From Microbacteriaceae bacterium 3FA27C10 (GTDB taxonomy: Bacteria; Actinomycetota; Actinomycetes; Actinomycetales; Microbacteriaceae), in the NCBI GenBank assembly GCA_005502775.1, contig SCNI01000007.1, forward strand, positions 1 through 64,000: DNA of 64,000 bases, written 5' to 3'. The notes below the pieces were generated by a model. It searched no databases, had not been told where the DNA came from, and worked only from the letters and a program-made list of their open reading frames with translations. The translations under genes and the position numbers were made by a program. Positions 22,733 through 30,841 of this stretch are shown piece after piece. Each line of letters opens with the position of its first letter. Positions within the stretch are counted from its first letter, which is position 1.

Positions 22733-25700
22733 GGGGTGGAGTGGTTCTTCAAGTTGTCGAGCTGTCCCGTGTTAACGACGCCCGGGAAGATCGTCACATC
22801 CGAGATCAGACCGTCCCACATGTTCGTCCTGCACCCGTTCGTGACAGACGAGCCGATCGAGAGTGTCCCGTTGGCACTTGTCTCTCCCGAAGGAGTCGAG
22901 TGCCTGTGGACTGCTGCAGGATTGATGTCACCGTTGAGCAGAAGTCGAGCCTGATGGTTCACGGAATCCCAGATGCCCGTGACGAACTTCCAGTCCCCGT
23001 TCACAACGTTCGCCGGCGATTCCGCACAATCCGTAGCGAGCGTCGCTTGCGAGCGGACACAGAATCGGTACTGCCCGGACGGTGTCGTCTGCAAGTAGAA
23101 GCCAGCCGACGTCGAGCCGCCTTGAGAGGCGATGGTGTGATACATGCCAGTGGCCGTGGTGTTCGGTTTCACCCACGCTGAGACGGTGTAGCTTTTCGTG
23201 GTATCAACCGCTGGTCCGTTGAACGAGTGTCCCTGGGGATCCACGAAGGTGTCGTTGGTTTGCACGGCCTGAATATCGGCCGCATATCCGAGGATGTAGT
23301 CGTAGTGCTGGCCTTCGCAGTTCGCCAAATTGCTGTCGAAATGGTCACCGCTCGCTGTGACCGAACATCGGTAGATCGTCTTATGCTGTGCCGGTGCCGC
23401 CGCCTCGGTGTTCCACAGCCACCCGAGCATCACCGAGGTCCCGCTGACGCCCTCGCACGGCCCGTATCGGGTGGTGAATTCGTCGCCGCCCGTCTGAATA
23501 CACGAGAAGATCTTGTGCATGTTCGCCGGAGCTGCACCCGGGTAGTCGGCCAGGATGTGGCCGACCATCGACTCCACGTGGAAACCCGCCGGCATCGTGC
23601 CTTCCAGCACCGCCATATGTTGGCTACCGACAACTCGGTCAAGCGCCGCGTAGCCCGGGAAGGTCACCGCTTGGACGCTATCGACTTCCTGGCCCAGCCC
23701 GGTGACTGTTGGAGTTCCGACGTACCCCGAACCCGGGATCTCAGCCAATTTCTTCGTATACATGCTGGTCGAGGAGCTCGAATTCCGGTCAGGAAGAGAG
23801 GACGGCACGGTCATGGTGCTCGAGAAGTCCGGTCCCATCCAACCGTGGCCCTTGGTGTAAGTCATGTCCCCATCTGGCCCGCTGTAGACGGAAACAGGGC
23901 TGCTAGCGACAGTCTGGTCCGCGTTCAGTGAGGTATTTCCCGCCGCGTCGATCGTCGCGACATGCAACGTGGAGGTTTGATCGACCGGGGCTGTACTGAG
24001 GGTGAAGTGGTTGGTGCCATCGGGGCAAGCGAACTGAACGATTCCCGCGGTGCTCCCGCACGCCGGAAGGACATCTGTGAAGGCAACGACAGGCACCTCA
24101 GTCGTCGACGTCGGCGCACTGGCCGGGAGCGTCCACCAATATTCCAGCCGGGCAACATGATCGACCGGGTTGGTGGTGACCGGCACTGACAAGGCGTGAC
24201 CGACTGTCCCATTCAATGTCCCCGTCGGGACCGTCGGCAATCCGGGTGCCGTCCAGTCAGCCACGAAGTAACAGATCAAGTCACCCGACGTGGCACCGGC
24301 ACCATCCTGTGTCGTCACCACCATCGCAAAGAACCCCTCTTGGTTCAACACGATATCGCTGGGGTTCTGGACGACTCCCTGTGCGATCGGGCCCACAGTG
24401 ATGGGGGTGATGACGTTGATGGACCCATTGCTGGCTTGCACGATCCGGAACTTCGCGTAGATGTTATCGGGGTCTGGGTCCGTGAAGGTCGCGTACATTC
24501 GCAGGGAAGCCCGAGGGTTGATGTAGGTTGGCGAGCTGCTGCTTGTGCTGCATCCACGCGGAGGCGCCGAGAAGCCCGCATTGGTGGGCGTATTCGGCCG
24601 GCTGTTGAACTTGATCTGCAAGGTCGCGCCGAGGTTGAAGCGCTTCCACGAGTACGTGTCGTCTTCGTGCTGGGCGCGAAGCGCCAGCACAATCTCCGGT
24701 TGGCCAGCCTGCGCAATGGCCGCCACGCCCGCGGTCGCATTGAAACCGAGCGGCCCCGACCCGCCGCAGTAATCGGCCTTGGCCGCATATTGCGTGTCCA
24801 GTGGATTGTTCGGCCAATCAGAGCTCGAGTTACTCGCCCCAAAATACTGAACACCCCCCGACTGATTCCAGGTCGATCCCGCTCCTGGATTGGTCGTCCG
24901 ATAGAGCTGAACACCGGTCGCGTTGCAACTGGCGCTCCAACTCTCGTAGGTATTGAAATGCGCCTCGATAATCTGCTTATTTGCGACGGCAGCAGTACTC
25001 ATCTGCCAGAACGAGATACCCAGCTGCGCAAGGCCATCACCCGAGTGCGGCGCTGTCCATCCAGGCTGGAGGTATCCGACGACCTGGTTGCCGCGGCCGT
25101 CACTGTCCTCAGGCACGTTCAAATAGCTCGTATTGGGATACGTCTTGTTGATACTCCACGCGTTGAGGTTCCCCGCCGTCCAGTCGGGGTCGATATACAG
25201 CGGGTATTTGACCGAGGAGTCCTTCGCGACAGAGGCCACATCCACGGCGACGGTGTCGCCACTCGTGATCATGGAATCAACTGGCTGCGCCACACCATTT
25301 CCGCCCGGGCCATCCGGACTGGCGTCAGCGAGCGTCGAGTCCCACACGTGCGGTTGACTCGAACGGAGCATCGTTTCCGCATCGACAGCGGTGACCGCGG
25401 GCGTTCCTGTTCGCGCCGATGGTCGAGCAAAGCCCTTTGAGGCGGTGGTAGCCGCTGCGACCGTCCCGCCATTGGGGCCTGCGGCAATCGCCGCCCCGGA
25501 GATCTTGAGGTCGAGAGTGGCGAGCCGCGGGTCAGCGATTGCGTCTGGGGATTTCACGATCACCACTTCGGCCATGCCGGTTGAAGTCGCGGTCAGCCGA
25601 AGATCGACATCGGGGATGACCTCCGAGTATGTAGCGGAAGCCCCATCCACTGCTGGCGTCGGGAGGGAACCCAGATCCCAGCTTTCGCTGAACCATTCGC

Positions 25701-26388
25701 CCGTCGGAAGTTGAATCTGGGCGATGGGTCCCGTGCCGCCATCCGAGAAACGAACCGGAACGACGGTCGCGGCGGGAGCGATGAAGCCGGCGTCAGCGGA
25801 ACCGAGATTGGTGTCTACGTTGACCCAACCGGTGTCCTGTTGGACGCGGACCGGGATGGAGGAGGAAGTGAGCTGGAACGTTCCGTCGGGAAGGGCTTCG
25901 ACCAGGGTGGTTTCGGTTGTTTGGCTGTCGACGACTACGTTGTGGCCGTTTGCCTGGGCGATCTGCGAAGCATCCGATTGGGTGGATGCACTTGGCGCGT
26001 CAGGCTTGGGCGGTGGAGCTTGTTGATCTTGCGGAGTCGGTGTTGGAGCTACCGGCTCGGGAGCCGTCGGGTCCGCAATCTGAAATGGCGGCGCAGTGGC
26101 AGCGTTATCCTGGGCGATTGCATCCGGCGACTCCGGCTGATCCGTCGCCGTTGGCGCGTCAGTCGGCGTCTGACCTTGCGTGTCACCGACAGAGCCGGCT
26201 GGCGTCGCGTTCGGATCGCTGGCGGACGCTGATGGCTGCGCCGTCTCGGCAGGTCCATCCGCAGCCGCGGAAGTAGTCGGACTGGGGGTTGGCGTCAACG
26301 CCCATGACCCAGAGACACCAAGTGACAACGCAAGCGTAGTCAAAATGACAATAGTGACCGCAACAAACCCACGGCGACGTGAAGACAC
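22729..26388 (-). CDS. Secreted DNRLRE/LamG-type protein, partner of the RHS toxin
   Basis: A 1219-aa exported protein: signal peptide ('VAVTIVILTTLALSLGVSGSWA', about residues 9-30), a Pro/Thr/Ser-rich region (30-150), a beta-rich domain of the kind found before RHS proteins in actinobacteria ('YPLYIDPDW', then 'DSDGRGNQVVGYLQPGW' and 'EAHFNTYESWSASC', DNRLRE-like, about 395-560), Ig-like segments, and a C-terminal LamG jellyroll (about 1045-1215; 'SYTVSAWVKP', 'DWKFVTGIWDS', 'ARLLLNGD', 'GLISDVTIF'). GTG start with AGGAG site. Its stop overlaps the RHS ATG. It probably accompanies the RHS shell at the cell surface; a carbohydrate- or cell-binding role is inferred from LamG. Confidence 0.85.
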   Translation of the reverse strand: MSSRRRGFVAVTIVILTTLALSLGVSGSWALTPTPSPTTSAAADGPAETAQPSASASDPNATPAGSVGDTQGQTPTDAPTATDQPESPDAIAQDNAATAPPFQIADPTAPEPVAPTPTPQDQQAPPPKPDAPSASTQSDASQIAQANGHNVVVDSQTTETTLVEALPDGTFQLTSSSIPVRVQQDTGWVNVDTNLGSADAGFIAPAATVVPVRFSDGGTGPIAQIQLPTGEWFSESWDLGSLPTPAVDGASATYSEVIPDVDLRLTATSTGMAEVVIVKSPDAIADPRLATLDLKISGAAIAAGPNGGTVAAATTASKGFARPSARTGTPAVTAVDAETMLRSSQPHVWDSTLADASPDGPGGNGVAQPVDSMITSGDTVAVDVASVAKDSSVKYPLYIDPDWTAGNLNAWSINKTYPNTSYLNVPEDSDGRGNQVVGYLQPGWTAPHSGDGLAQLGISFWQMSTAAVANKQIIEAHFNTYESWSASCNATGVQLYRTTNPGAGSTWNQSGGVQYFGASNSSSDWPNNPLDTQYAAKADYCGGSGPLGFNATAGVAAIAQAGQPEIVLALRAQHEDDTYSWKRFNLGATLQIKFNSRPNTPTNAGFSAPPRGCSTSSSSPTYINPRASLRMYATFTDPDPDNIYAKFRIVQASNGSINVITPITVGPIAQGVVQNPSDIVLNQEGFFAMVVTTQDGAGATSGDLICYFVADWTAPGLPTVPTGTLNGTVGHALSVPVTTNPVDHVARLEYWWTLPASAPTSTTEVPVVAFTDVLPACGSTAGIVQFACPDGTNHFTLSTAPVDQTSTLHVATIDAAGNTSLNADQTVASSPVSVYSGPDGDMTYTKGHGWMGPDFSSTMTVPSSLPDRNSSSSTSMYTKKLAEIPGSGYVGTPTVTGLGQEVDSVQAVTFPGYAALDRVVGSQHMAVLEGTMPAGFHVESMVGHILADYPGAAPANMHKIFSCIQTGGDEFTTRYGPCEGVSGTSVMLGWLWNTEAAAPAQHKTIYRCSVTASGDHFDSNLANCEGQHYDYILGYAADIQAVQTNDTFVDPQGHSFNGPAVDTTKSYTVSAWVKPNTTATGMYHTIASQGGSTSAGFYLQTTPSGQYRFCVRSQATLATDCAESPANVVNGDWKFVTGIWDSVNHQARLLLNGDINPAAVHRHSTPSGETSANGTLSIGSSVTNGCRTNMWDGLISDVTIFPGVVNTGQLDNLKNHSTP

Positions 26389-26701
26389 CCAGTTACTCCT
26401 GCATTACGGGTGTGGTCCCGTTTCCCCCTGTCCCTCCCCCGAGCGACATACCTGGACGGTAACTTCATAGACGCAACTGGGGCAAATCGAAACCGCTTCT
26501 TTTCATCATTTGTTAACAAAGCGAGATTGAGACTCAAAGTCCCAATCCTCGATTCACCGTCGATCTGATTCCTTCCGCAAGCGACTCCAGAGTTGCTCGC
26601 TCGCAAGCCGCCCTCGCGAAGACTCTGATCAAACTCCTTCAAGATATGAGGCTGTCAGAGATGTCAATTTCGGAGCTCTGCCGAACGGCGGAGATACATC
26701 A
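26389..26701. promoter_or_regulatory. Upstream region of the RHS operon
   Basis: 313 bp without a credible gene. It holds the AGGAG ribosome site for the GTG at 26388, an AT-rich stretch, and a 12-bp perfect palindrome TTTGTTAACAAA at 26509-26520, the only such AT-rich palindrome noticed here, which may be an operator. The promoter of the two-gene RHS operon should lie here; no clear -35/-10 pair can be fixed. Confidence 0.4.
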
Positions 26702-26818
26702 GACGACGTTGTGCGGCGCATCATCGGCGCCACCACTGGGCAGCTCCTCCGCGAACTCACCCTCGACCCCACCAAGAACTACCAACCCCTAGCAACACGA
26801 AAACCCCCGAACCAATAG
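26702..26818 (+). pseudogene. C-terminal remnant of an IS481-type transposase
   Basis: 38 codons in the plus strand read as the tail of an integrase-type transposase: 'GATTGQLLRELTLDPTKNYQP' matches the 'ATGELLRELTLDP..DYQP' end typical of actinobacterial IS481-family transposases. The rest of the gene is missing and there is no start. It sits between the toxin island and tRNA-fMet, a sign of past insertion at this border. Confidence 0.75.
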
Positions 26819-26830
26819 GTTCAGGGGTTT
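26801..26830 (-). terminator. Rho-independent terminator downstream of tRNA-fMet
   Basis: Inverted repeat with a 13-base arm at 26801-26813 and its complement at 26818-26830 (one mismatch), a 4-base loop, and a short T run on the minus strand. It is 21 bp past the 3' end of the tRNA gene and overlaps the end of the transposase remnant. Confidence 0.75.
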
Positions 26831-26850
26831 CCTCTGTCCCGAGAGGACAT

Positions 26851-26927
26851 TGGTTGCGGGGACAGGATTTGAACCTGCGACCTCTGGGTTATGAGCCCAG
26901 CGAGCTACCGAACTGCTCCACCCCGCG
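26851..26927 (-). tRNA. tRNA-fMet (CAT), CCA encoded
   Basis: 77-nt gene with anticodon CAT, cloverleaf arms intact, T-loop GGTTCAAATCC. The unpaired C1 opposite A72 and the three G-C pairs at the base of the anticodon stem mark an initiator tRNA. The 3' CCA is encoded, unlike in the second copy at 37289. Confidence 0.95.
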
Positions 26928-27061
26928 ACGCTGACCGCGCGCGGCCACTCAACTATCTTACCTCACGACGAGGGTCTGCTCGACTCGCCTGCACGGCGCC
27001 CGAGACGCGGAAGGCGCACCCGGGATACCCGGATGCGCCTTCCCGTCAGCGAGGCCGCCAA

Positions 27062-27898
27062 CTACTCCTGGATGAAGGCGAGCAGGTCGGGGTTGATGAC
27101 GTCGGCGTGCGTCGTGAGCATGCCGTGCGGGTAGCCCTCGTAGATCTTGAGGGTCGAGTTGCTGAGGAGCTCGTGCTGCTTCAGCGACGCATCCTTGTAG
27201 GGCACGACCTGGTCGTCGTCGCCCTGGGTGACGAGCACCGGCACGGAGATGGCCTTGAGGTCCTCGGTCTGGTCGGTCTCCGAGAACGCCTTGATGCCCT
27301 CGTAGTGCGCCAGCGCGCTGCCCATCATGCCCTGACGCCACCAGTTGGCCACGACGGGCTCGGAGACGGTGACGCCGTCACGGTTGAAGCCGTAGAAGGG
27401 TCCGGCCGCCACGGCCTGGTAGAACTCGGCGCGGTTGGCGGCCAGCGCGCTGCGGAAGCCGTCGAACACCGCGATGGGCGTCCCCTCCGGGTTCGCGTCG
27501 GTCTGCACCATCAGCGGCGGCACGGAGGAGACGAGAACGGCCTTCGCCACGCGGCCCTGGGGCTCGCCGTACTGGGCGACGTAGCGCGCGACCTGACCGC
27601 CACCGGTGGAGTGGCCGATGTGGATCGCGTTGCGCAGGTCGAGGTGCTCGACCACGGCGTTCGCGTCGGCGGCGTAGTGGTCCATGTCGTGACCGGTGCC
27701 GACCTGCGAGGAGCGGCCGTGACCGCGACGGTCGCTCGCGATGACCCGGTAGCCCTTCGAGAGGAAGAAGAGCATCTGCGCGTCCCAGTCGTCGGCCGAC
27801 AGGGGCCAGCCGTGGTGGAACATGATGGGCTGGGCGTCGGGGTTGCCCCAGTCCTTGTAGTAGATCTCTACGCCATCCTCTGTGGTGACGAACGCCAT
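27062..27898 (-). CDS. Alpha/beta hydrolase (non-haem haloperoxidase/arylesterase type)
   Basis: A 278-aa single-domain alpha/beta hydrolase. Oxyanion loop 'FHHGWPLSADDWD', nucleophile elbow 'IGHSTGGG' with Ser97, acid 'TQGDDDQVVP', and C-terminal histidine in 'YPHGML'. It is close to the cofactor-free chloroperoxidase/arylesterase branch ('DRRGHGRSS', 'YAADANAVVEHLDL'). It hydrolyses esters or perhydrolyses acids; the true substrate is unknown. The ATG at 27898 has a GGAGG site six bases upstream. Cytoplasmic, apparently a single-gene unit. It is the first gene between the two tRNA-fMet copies. Confidence 0.92.
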   Translation of the reverse strand: MAFVTTEDGVEIYYKDWGNPDAQPIMFHHGWPLSADDWDAQMLFFLSKGYRVIASDRRGHGRSSQVGTGHDMDHYAADANAVVEHLDLRNAIHIGHSTGGGQVARYVAQYGEPQGRVAKAVLVSSVPPLMVQTDANPEGTPIAVFDGFRSALAANRAEFYQAVAAGPFYGFNRDGVTVSEPVVANWWRQGMMGSALAHYEGIKAFSETDQTEDLKAISVPVLVTQGDDDQVVPYKDASLKQHELLSNSTLKIYEGYPHGMLTTHADVINPDLLAFIQE

Positions 27899-28041
27899 GA
27901 TCAAACCTCCGTGTCAATGTCGGCCAGGGTCTGCCCGGACGACGATCGGGTAATCGTGCTCCTCGGTGAGGCGAGGAATACCTCCACGCTAATCCCGGCC
28001 CCCGAACGACGGTTCAGACATCTGCCGAGAATCGGAGGGCT

Positions 28042-28305
28042 CTAGCCTTCGGATCCGAGCCGCGGATCCTCGTCCCGCAGATCGGCGGGCGCCTTCTCCC
28101 CGAAGGGCCGCGAGCCCTCGGAGCCGGACGCGGTCGGCGAATAGGCGTCCCAGTCCGGCTCGCCCTCGCGCGGCGCGCCGCCCGTGGGCCCGTCGTCGCC
28201 CTCGCCTTCGCCGGCGAAGACCGTCTCGCCGGCCACCGCGTCGTTCGTCGCGATCTGATCGCCGAGCGACAGGTCGTCGAGCCGGTCTCGCCTCTCGTGC
28301 GACAT
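28042..28305 (-). CDS. Small acidic hypothetical protein
   Basis: An 87-aa, strongly acidic, Gly/Glu-rich and probably disordered protein ('MSHERRDRLDDLSLGDQIATND', 'PDWDAYSPTASGSEG'). No family recognised. It starts 3 bp after the stop of the 93-aa gene, so the two are co-transcribed. Small, disordered acidic proteins of this kind are common in Microbacteriaceae; no function can be read. Confidence 0.6.
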   Translation of the reverse strand: MSHERRDRLDDLSLGDQIATNDAVAGETVFAGEGEGDDGPTGGAPREGEPDWDAYSPTASGSEGSRPFGEKAPADLRDEDPRLGSEG

Positions 28306-28307
28306 GG

Positions 28308-28589
28308 TCAGTCCTTGCCCTGCAGGTAGTCCGCGTGGGTGAACAGCCGTCGGAGGTCGAGCACGGTCTGCTCGTCGACGTCCTTGTGTCGCGGCTTCGT
28401 GAGCACGATCCGGTCGTCGCCGAGCTTCACCACGAACTTGCCGTCGTGCTCTTCGCGCACCTCGGCGACCTCTTCGAGGAGCGAGATCACATCGTGCCAC
28501 TCCAGGTTGTGCGTCGTGGGATGCCGGGCGATGTGCTCGAGGGTCGTGCGGTGGTGGTGCGAGAGCTGCCCGTGAATCGACTCGTCCAT
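28308..28589 (-). CDS. Conserved small hypothetical protein (HicA-like fold?)
   Basis: A 93-aa protein: 'EHIARHPTTHNLEWHDVISLLEEVAEVREEHDGKFVVKLGDDRIVL' followed by 'PRHKDVDEQTVLDLRRLF'. The order helix, strand-strand-strand, 'P.HK', helix resembles the double-stranded-RNA-binding fold of HicA-type proteins, but there is no HicB neighbour. The ATG at 28589 has a good AAGGAA site. Probably the first gene of a two-gene unit with the 87-aa protein. Function unknown. Confidence 0.7.
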   Translation of the reverse strand: MDESIHGQLSHHHRTTLEHIARHPTTHNLEWHDVISLLEEVAEVREEHDGKFVVKLGDDRIVLTKPRHKDVDEQTVLDLRRLFTHADYLQGKD

Positions 28590-28609
28590 GGCGGTGTTCC
28601 TTTCGTTTG

Positions 28610-28689
28610 GTGCTCAGTGTCTTGCGTGCTCAGTGTCTTGCGTGCTCAGTGTCTTGCGTGCTCAGCGTCTTTCGCGCTCAGTGTCGTCC
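28610..28689. repeat. 16-bp tandem repeat, five copies
   Basis: Five direct copies of gtgctcagtgtcttgc; the first three are identical and the last two carry one to four changes. The array fills the gap between the oxalate decarboxylase stop and the promoter of the 93-aa gene. There are no spacers, so it is not a CRISPR array. Copy number is likely to vary between strains. Confidence 0.92.
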
Positions 28690-28693
28690 GCGG

Positions 28694-29905
28694 TCAGCGG
28701 AGCGGGGTGATGCCCTGCGTTCCGCGCGGGAACGTGGCGAGCACCTCTTCGGGGATGTTGAGGTGCGCCGACACCAGCGACGGCGGCACGTGGCCCAGCC
28801 AGTTGGCGAGGGAGACCTCTTCGTACTTGTCGGCCTTGAATACCTCGAGGAACTGCAGCACGTCGTCGCCCGTGTTCTCGATGTAGTGGCCGTAGTTCTT
28901 CTTCACCACGCCCACGTCGCCGGCGCGGAAGTCGGTGGTGTTGGCGTGCGGCCCGGTGTTGAACACCGTCATCCGCGCGGAGCCGCGCAGGTAGTACTGC
29001 CACTCGTCGGCGTTCGGATGCCAGTGCAGCTCGCGCATCGAACCGGGCTCGACGGTCACGAGCGCGGCCGCGACGGTGTTCGAGAGCGGGAAGTTGGTGC
29101 TGTCGGCGATGCGGATGCTGCCGCCGCTGTTCTGGTGCAGCGGCTCGGAACGCGAGAGTCGGAAGATGATCGGCTCGGCGGCACCCCAGGTGACGCCGGC
29201 GTCGCTCTGGTCCTTCTCGAGCTCGCCGGGCACCTCGCCCGGGAAGATCCAGAGGTTGTGCAGCGGGATGTCGGTGAAGGTCTCCTGCGCGACCCCGAAG
29301 TTCTTCGCCAGCACCTCGGGCGGGGTGTGGGCGAACCAGTCGGTGAGCAGCAGGGTGTTGCTCTCGGACTGCTCCCCGTCGTCGAAGGCGAGCACGAACT
29401 CGGCGCCGTCGGGGCCGAGGCCCTGCAGCGAGTGCGGGGTGCCGGCCGGGAAGAACCAGAGGTCGCCCTCCTCCACGTCCTCGACGCTCGGCAGCCCCGC
29501 CCGGCTGAGCGTGGTGACACGGCAACGGCCCCGGGTCATCACCGCCCACTCGGCGGTCTGGTGCCAGTGCAGTTCCCGGATGCCGCCGGCCTCGAGATAC
29601 ATGTTCACGCCGGCGATCTCGTCGGAGATCGCGAAGTCGGAACTGGTGAGCTCCCGCGCCCACCCGCCGCGCTGCACGCGCCTCGGCGAGATGTTGAACG
29701 ACGACCAGAAGAACGCCTGGGTGCTGATGTCGGTCGGCGGGGCGTCGATCTGGTTCGGGAACTGGCTCGCGATGACGGGGTTCTGCGGGCCGGTCATCAC
29801 GGTGGCCGCCGGGTCGTCGACCGTGTTGACCTCGCCCTCCTGGGGCAGATCCGGGTTCCCGAGTGTGGGGGTCTCGTGGTGCGGTGCGGTCTCGTTGGAT
29901 TCCAT
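28694..29905 (-). CDS. oxdC: Bicupin oxalate decarboxylase
   Basis: A 403-aa two-cupin protein. The N-terminal cupin has 'IRELHWHQTAEWA' and 'PAGTPHSLQG'; the C-terminal cupin 'MRELHWHPNADEWQYYLRG' and 'GHYIENTG'. Each supplies three His and one Glu for Mn(II). The lid loop reads 'SESNTLLLTDWFAHTP', near-identical to the SENST lid of OxdC that carries the catalytic glutamate, so decarboxylase activity (oxalate to formate and CO2) is favoured over oxalate oxidase. The ATG at 29905 is preceded by GAGGAG. There is no Sec signal, so it is cytoplasmic. It lies downstream of the encapsulin gene; no cargo-loading tail is visible on it. Confidence 0.92.
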   Translation of the reverse strand: MESNETAPHHETPTLGNPDLPQEGEVNTVDDPAATVMTGPQNPVIASQFPNQIDAPPTDISTQAFFWSSFNISPRRVQRGGWARELTSSDFAISDEIAGVNMYLEAGGIRELHWHQTAEWAVMTRGRCRVTTLSRAGLPSVEDVEEGDLWFFPAGTPHSLQGLGPDGAEFVLAFDDGEQSESNTLLLTDWFAHTPPEVLAKNFGVAQETFTDIPLHNLWIFPGEVPGELEKDQSDAGVTWGAAEPIIFRLSRSEPLHQNSGGSIRIADSTNFPLSNTVAAALVTVEPGSMRELHWHPNADEWQYYLRGSARMTVFNTGPHANTTDFRAGDVGVVKKNYGHYIENTGDDVLQFLEVFKADKYEEVSLANWLGHVPPSLVSAHLNIPEEVLATFPRGTQGITPLR

Positions 29906-29998
29906 GGCGTCTCCTCGGAACAGGGTGTCCTTCGATGACATCGCATCGGCCGATTCAGCACAACGACATTTGTCTGAGACTCTGCCCGTCGTCGATGC

Positions 29999-30036
29999 GA
30001 TCCGATCGGATCCGATCGGATCCGATCCGATCCGAT
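29999..30036. repeat. 10-bp tandem repeat (gatccgatcg), about four copies
   Basis: Consecutive units gatccgatcg at 29999 and 30009, then gatccgatcc and gatccgatgg, ending just before the encapsulin stop codon. The array is rich in GATC and forms a long imperfect palindrome, so it could fold as a hairpin behind the encapsulin gene. Confidence 0.88.
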
Positions 30037-30040
30037 GGCG

Positions 30041-30841
30041 CTAGCGGATGACGGCCGCGGCCTCCGGGGTGGCCACGCGGAAGCTGAGGGTCTCCTCGAG
30101 ATAGAGCGTGACCGATTCGCTCGAGTGCGAGGCGTATCCGAGGGAGATGTCCTGCCCGCATTCCAGAACGAAGTCGCCCCCTCGGAGGCTGACGACGACG
30201 GCGCCCTCGATCCCGGGCACCCACTCCACCGGGCCCTCGAGGATCTTCCGGAGATGGGTCAGCAAGGGACTCCCCCCGGCGTCGTTCCCTCCCACGGTGT
30301 TGATCCAGGTGTCCGAGTCCAGCGCGATGCCGTAGGGTCCTTCGATGCCGGCACGCTTGAGCTGCTCCGTGGCCGCGGCCACCTGCTGCGCGAAGCGGTG
30401 CACGTCGCTGTCGCGCGGCGTCGCCGCGTTCGGGGTGGCAGGGATGATGCCGGTGAAGCCGGCCGCCTCCCAGCCGTTGAAGACGGCGGAGTTCTCGGTC
30501 GTGGCCAGGCGCGCGGCGGCCTCGTCGAGGGGACTGAGGTCGACGTCGATCGCACCGCGTGCGGCCGCGTCGAGCTCGGAGCGGGCGAGGGTGAACTCGG
30601 CGCGCACCTCGACCAGCGGAAGCACCGCCCGCGTGCGCGCGATGACGGCCTCGGCCGGCGTGGAGACGACGCCACCGACCCGCCCCAGCGCCGTGGCGGA
30701 GTGCTCCCAGCCAAGGGGGCCGGTGAAGTCGACGAGCTTCCGCGCCCCGAGCATGGGCACGAGTCGGGTGCGTGCTTCGTCGTCCAGCATGGCCCAGGTG
30801 TCGGTGGTGACCGGGGCCAGTTCCCGGAAGAGGTGGTTCAT
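30041..30841 (-). CDS. Encapsulin shell protein (type 1, linocin-like)
   Basis: A 266-aa HK97-fold shell protein. The N-terminal 'MNHLFRELAPVTTDTWAMLDDEARTRL' is the classic encapsulin start; 'LVDFTGPLGWEHSATALGR', 'GVVSTPAEAVIARTRAVLPLVEVRAEFTLARSEL' and 'DFVLECGQDISLGYASHSSESVTLYLEE' follow the family throughout. It self-assembles into a nanocompartment, expected T=1 for this length, that encloses the DyP peroxidase encoded immediately upstream. The ATG overlaps the DyP stop by 4 bp, so shell and cargo are translationally coupled. Confidence 0.96.
   Translation of the reverse strand: MNHLFRELAPVTTDTWAMLDDEARTRLVPMLGARKLVDFTGPLGWEHSATALGRVGGVVSTPAEAVIARTRAVLPLVEVRAEFTLARSELDAAARGAIDVDLSPLDEAAARLATTENSAVFNGWEAAGFTGIIPATPNAATPRDSDVHRFAQQVAAATEQLKRAGIEGPYGIALDSDTWINTVGGNDAGGSPLLTHLRKILEGPVEWVPGIEGAVVVSLRGGDFVLECGQDISLGYASHSSESVTLYLEETLSFRVATPEAAAVIR

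Noticed and set aside
22736-23181. Plus-strand frames opposite the LamG protein
   Set aside because: No conserved domain and no ribosome sites. The LamG motifs on the minus strand explain the region.
28610-28689. Possible CRISPR array
   Set aside because: The 16-bp units are adjacent with no spacers, and no cas genes are present in the window.
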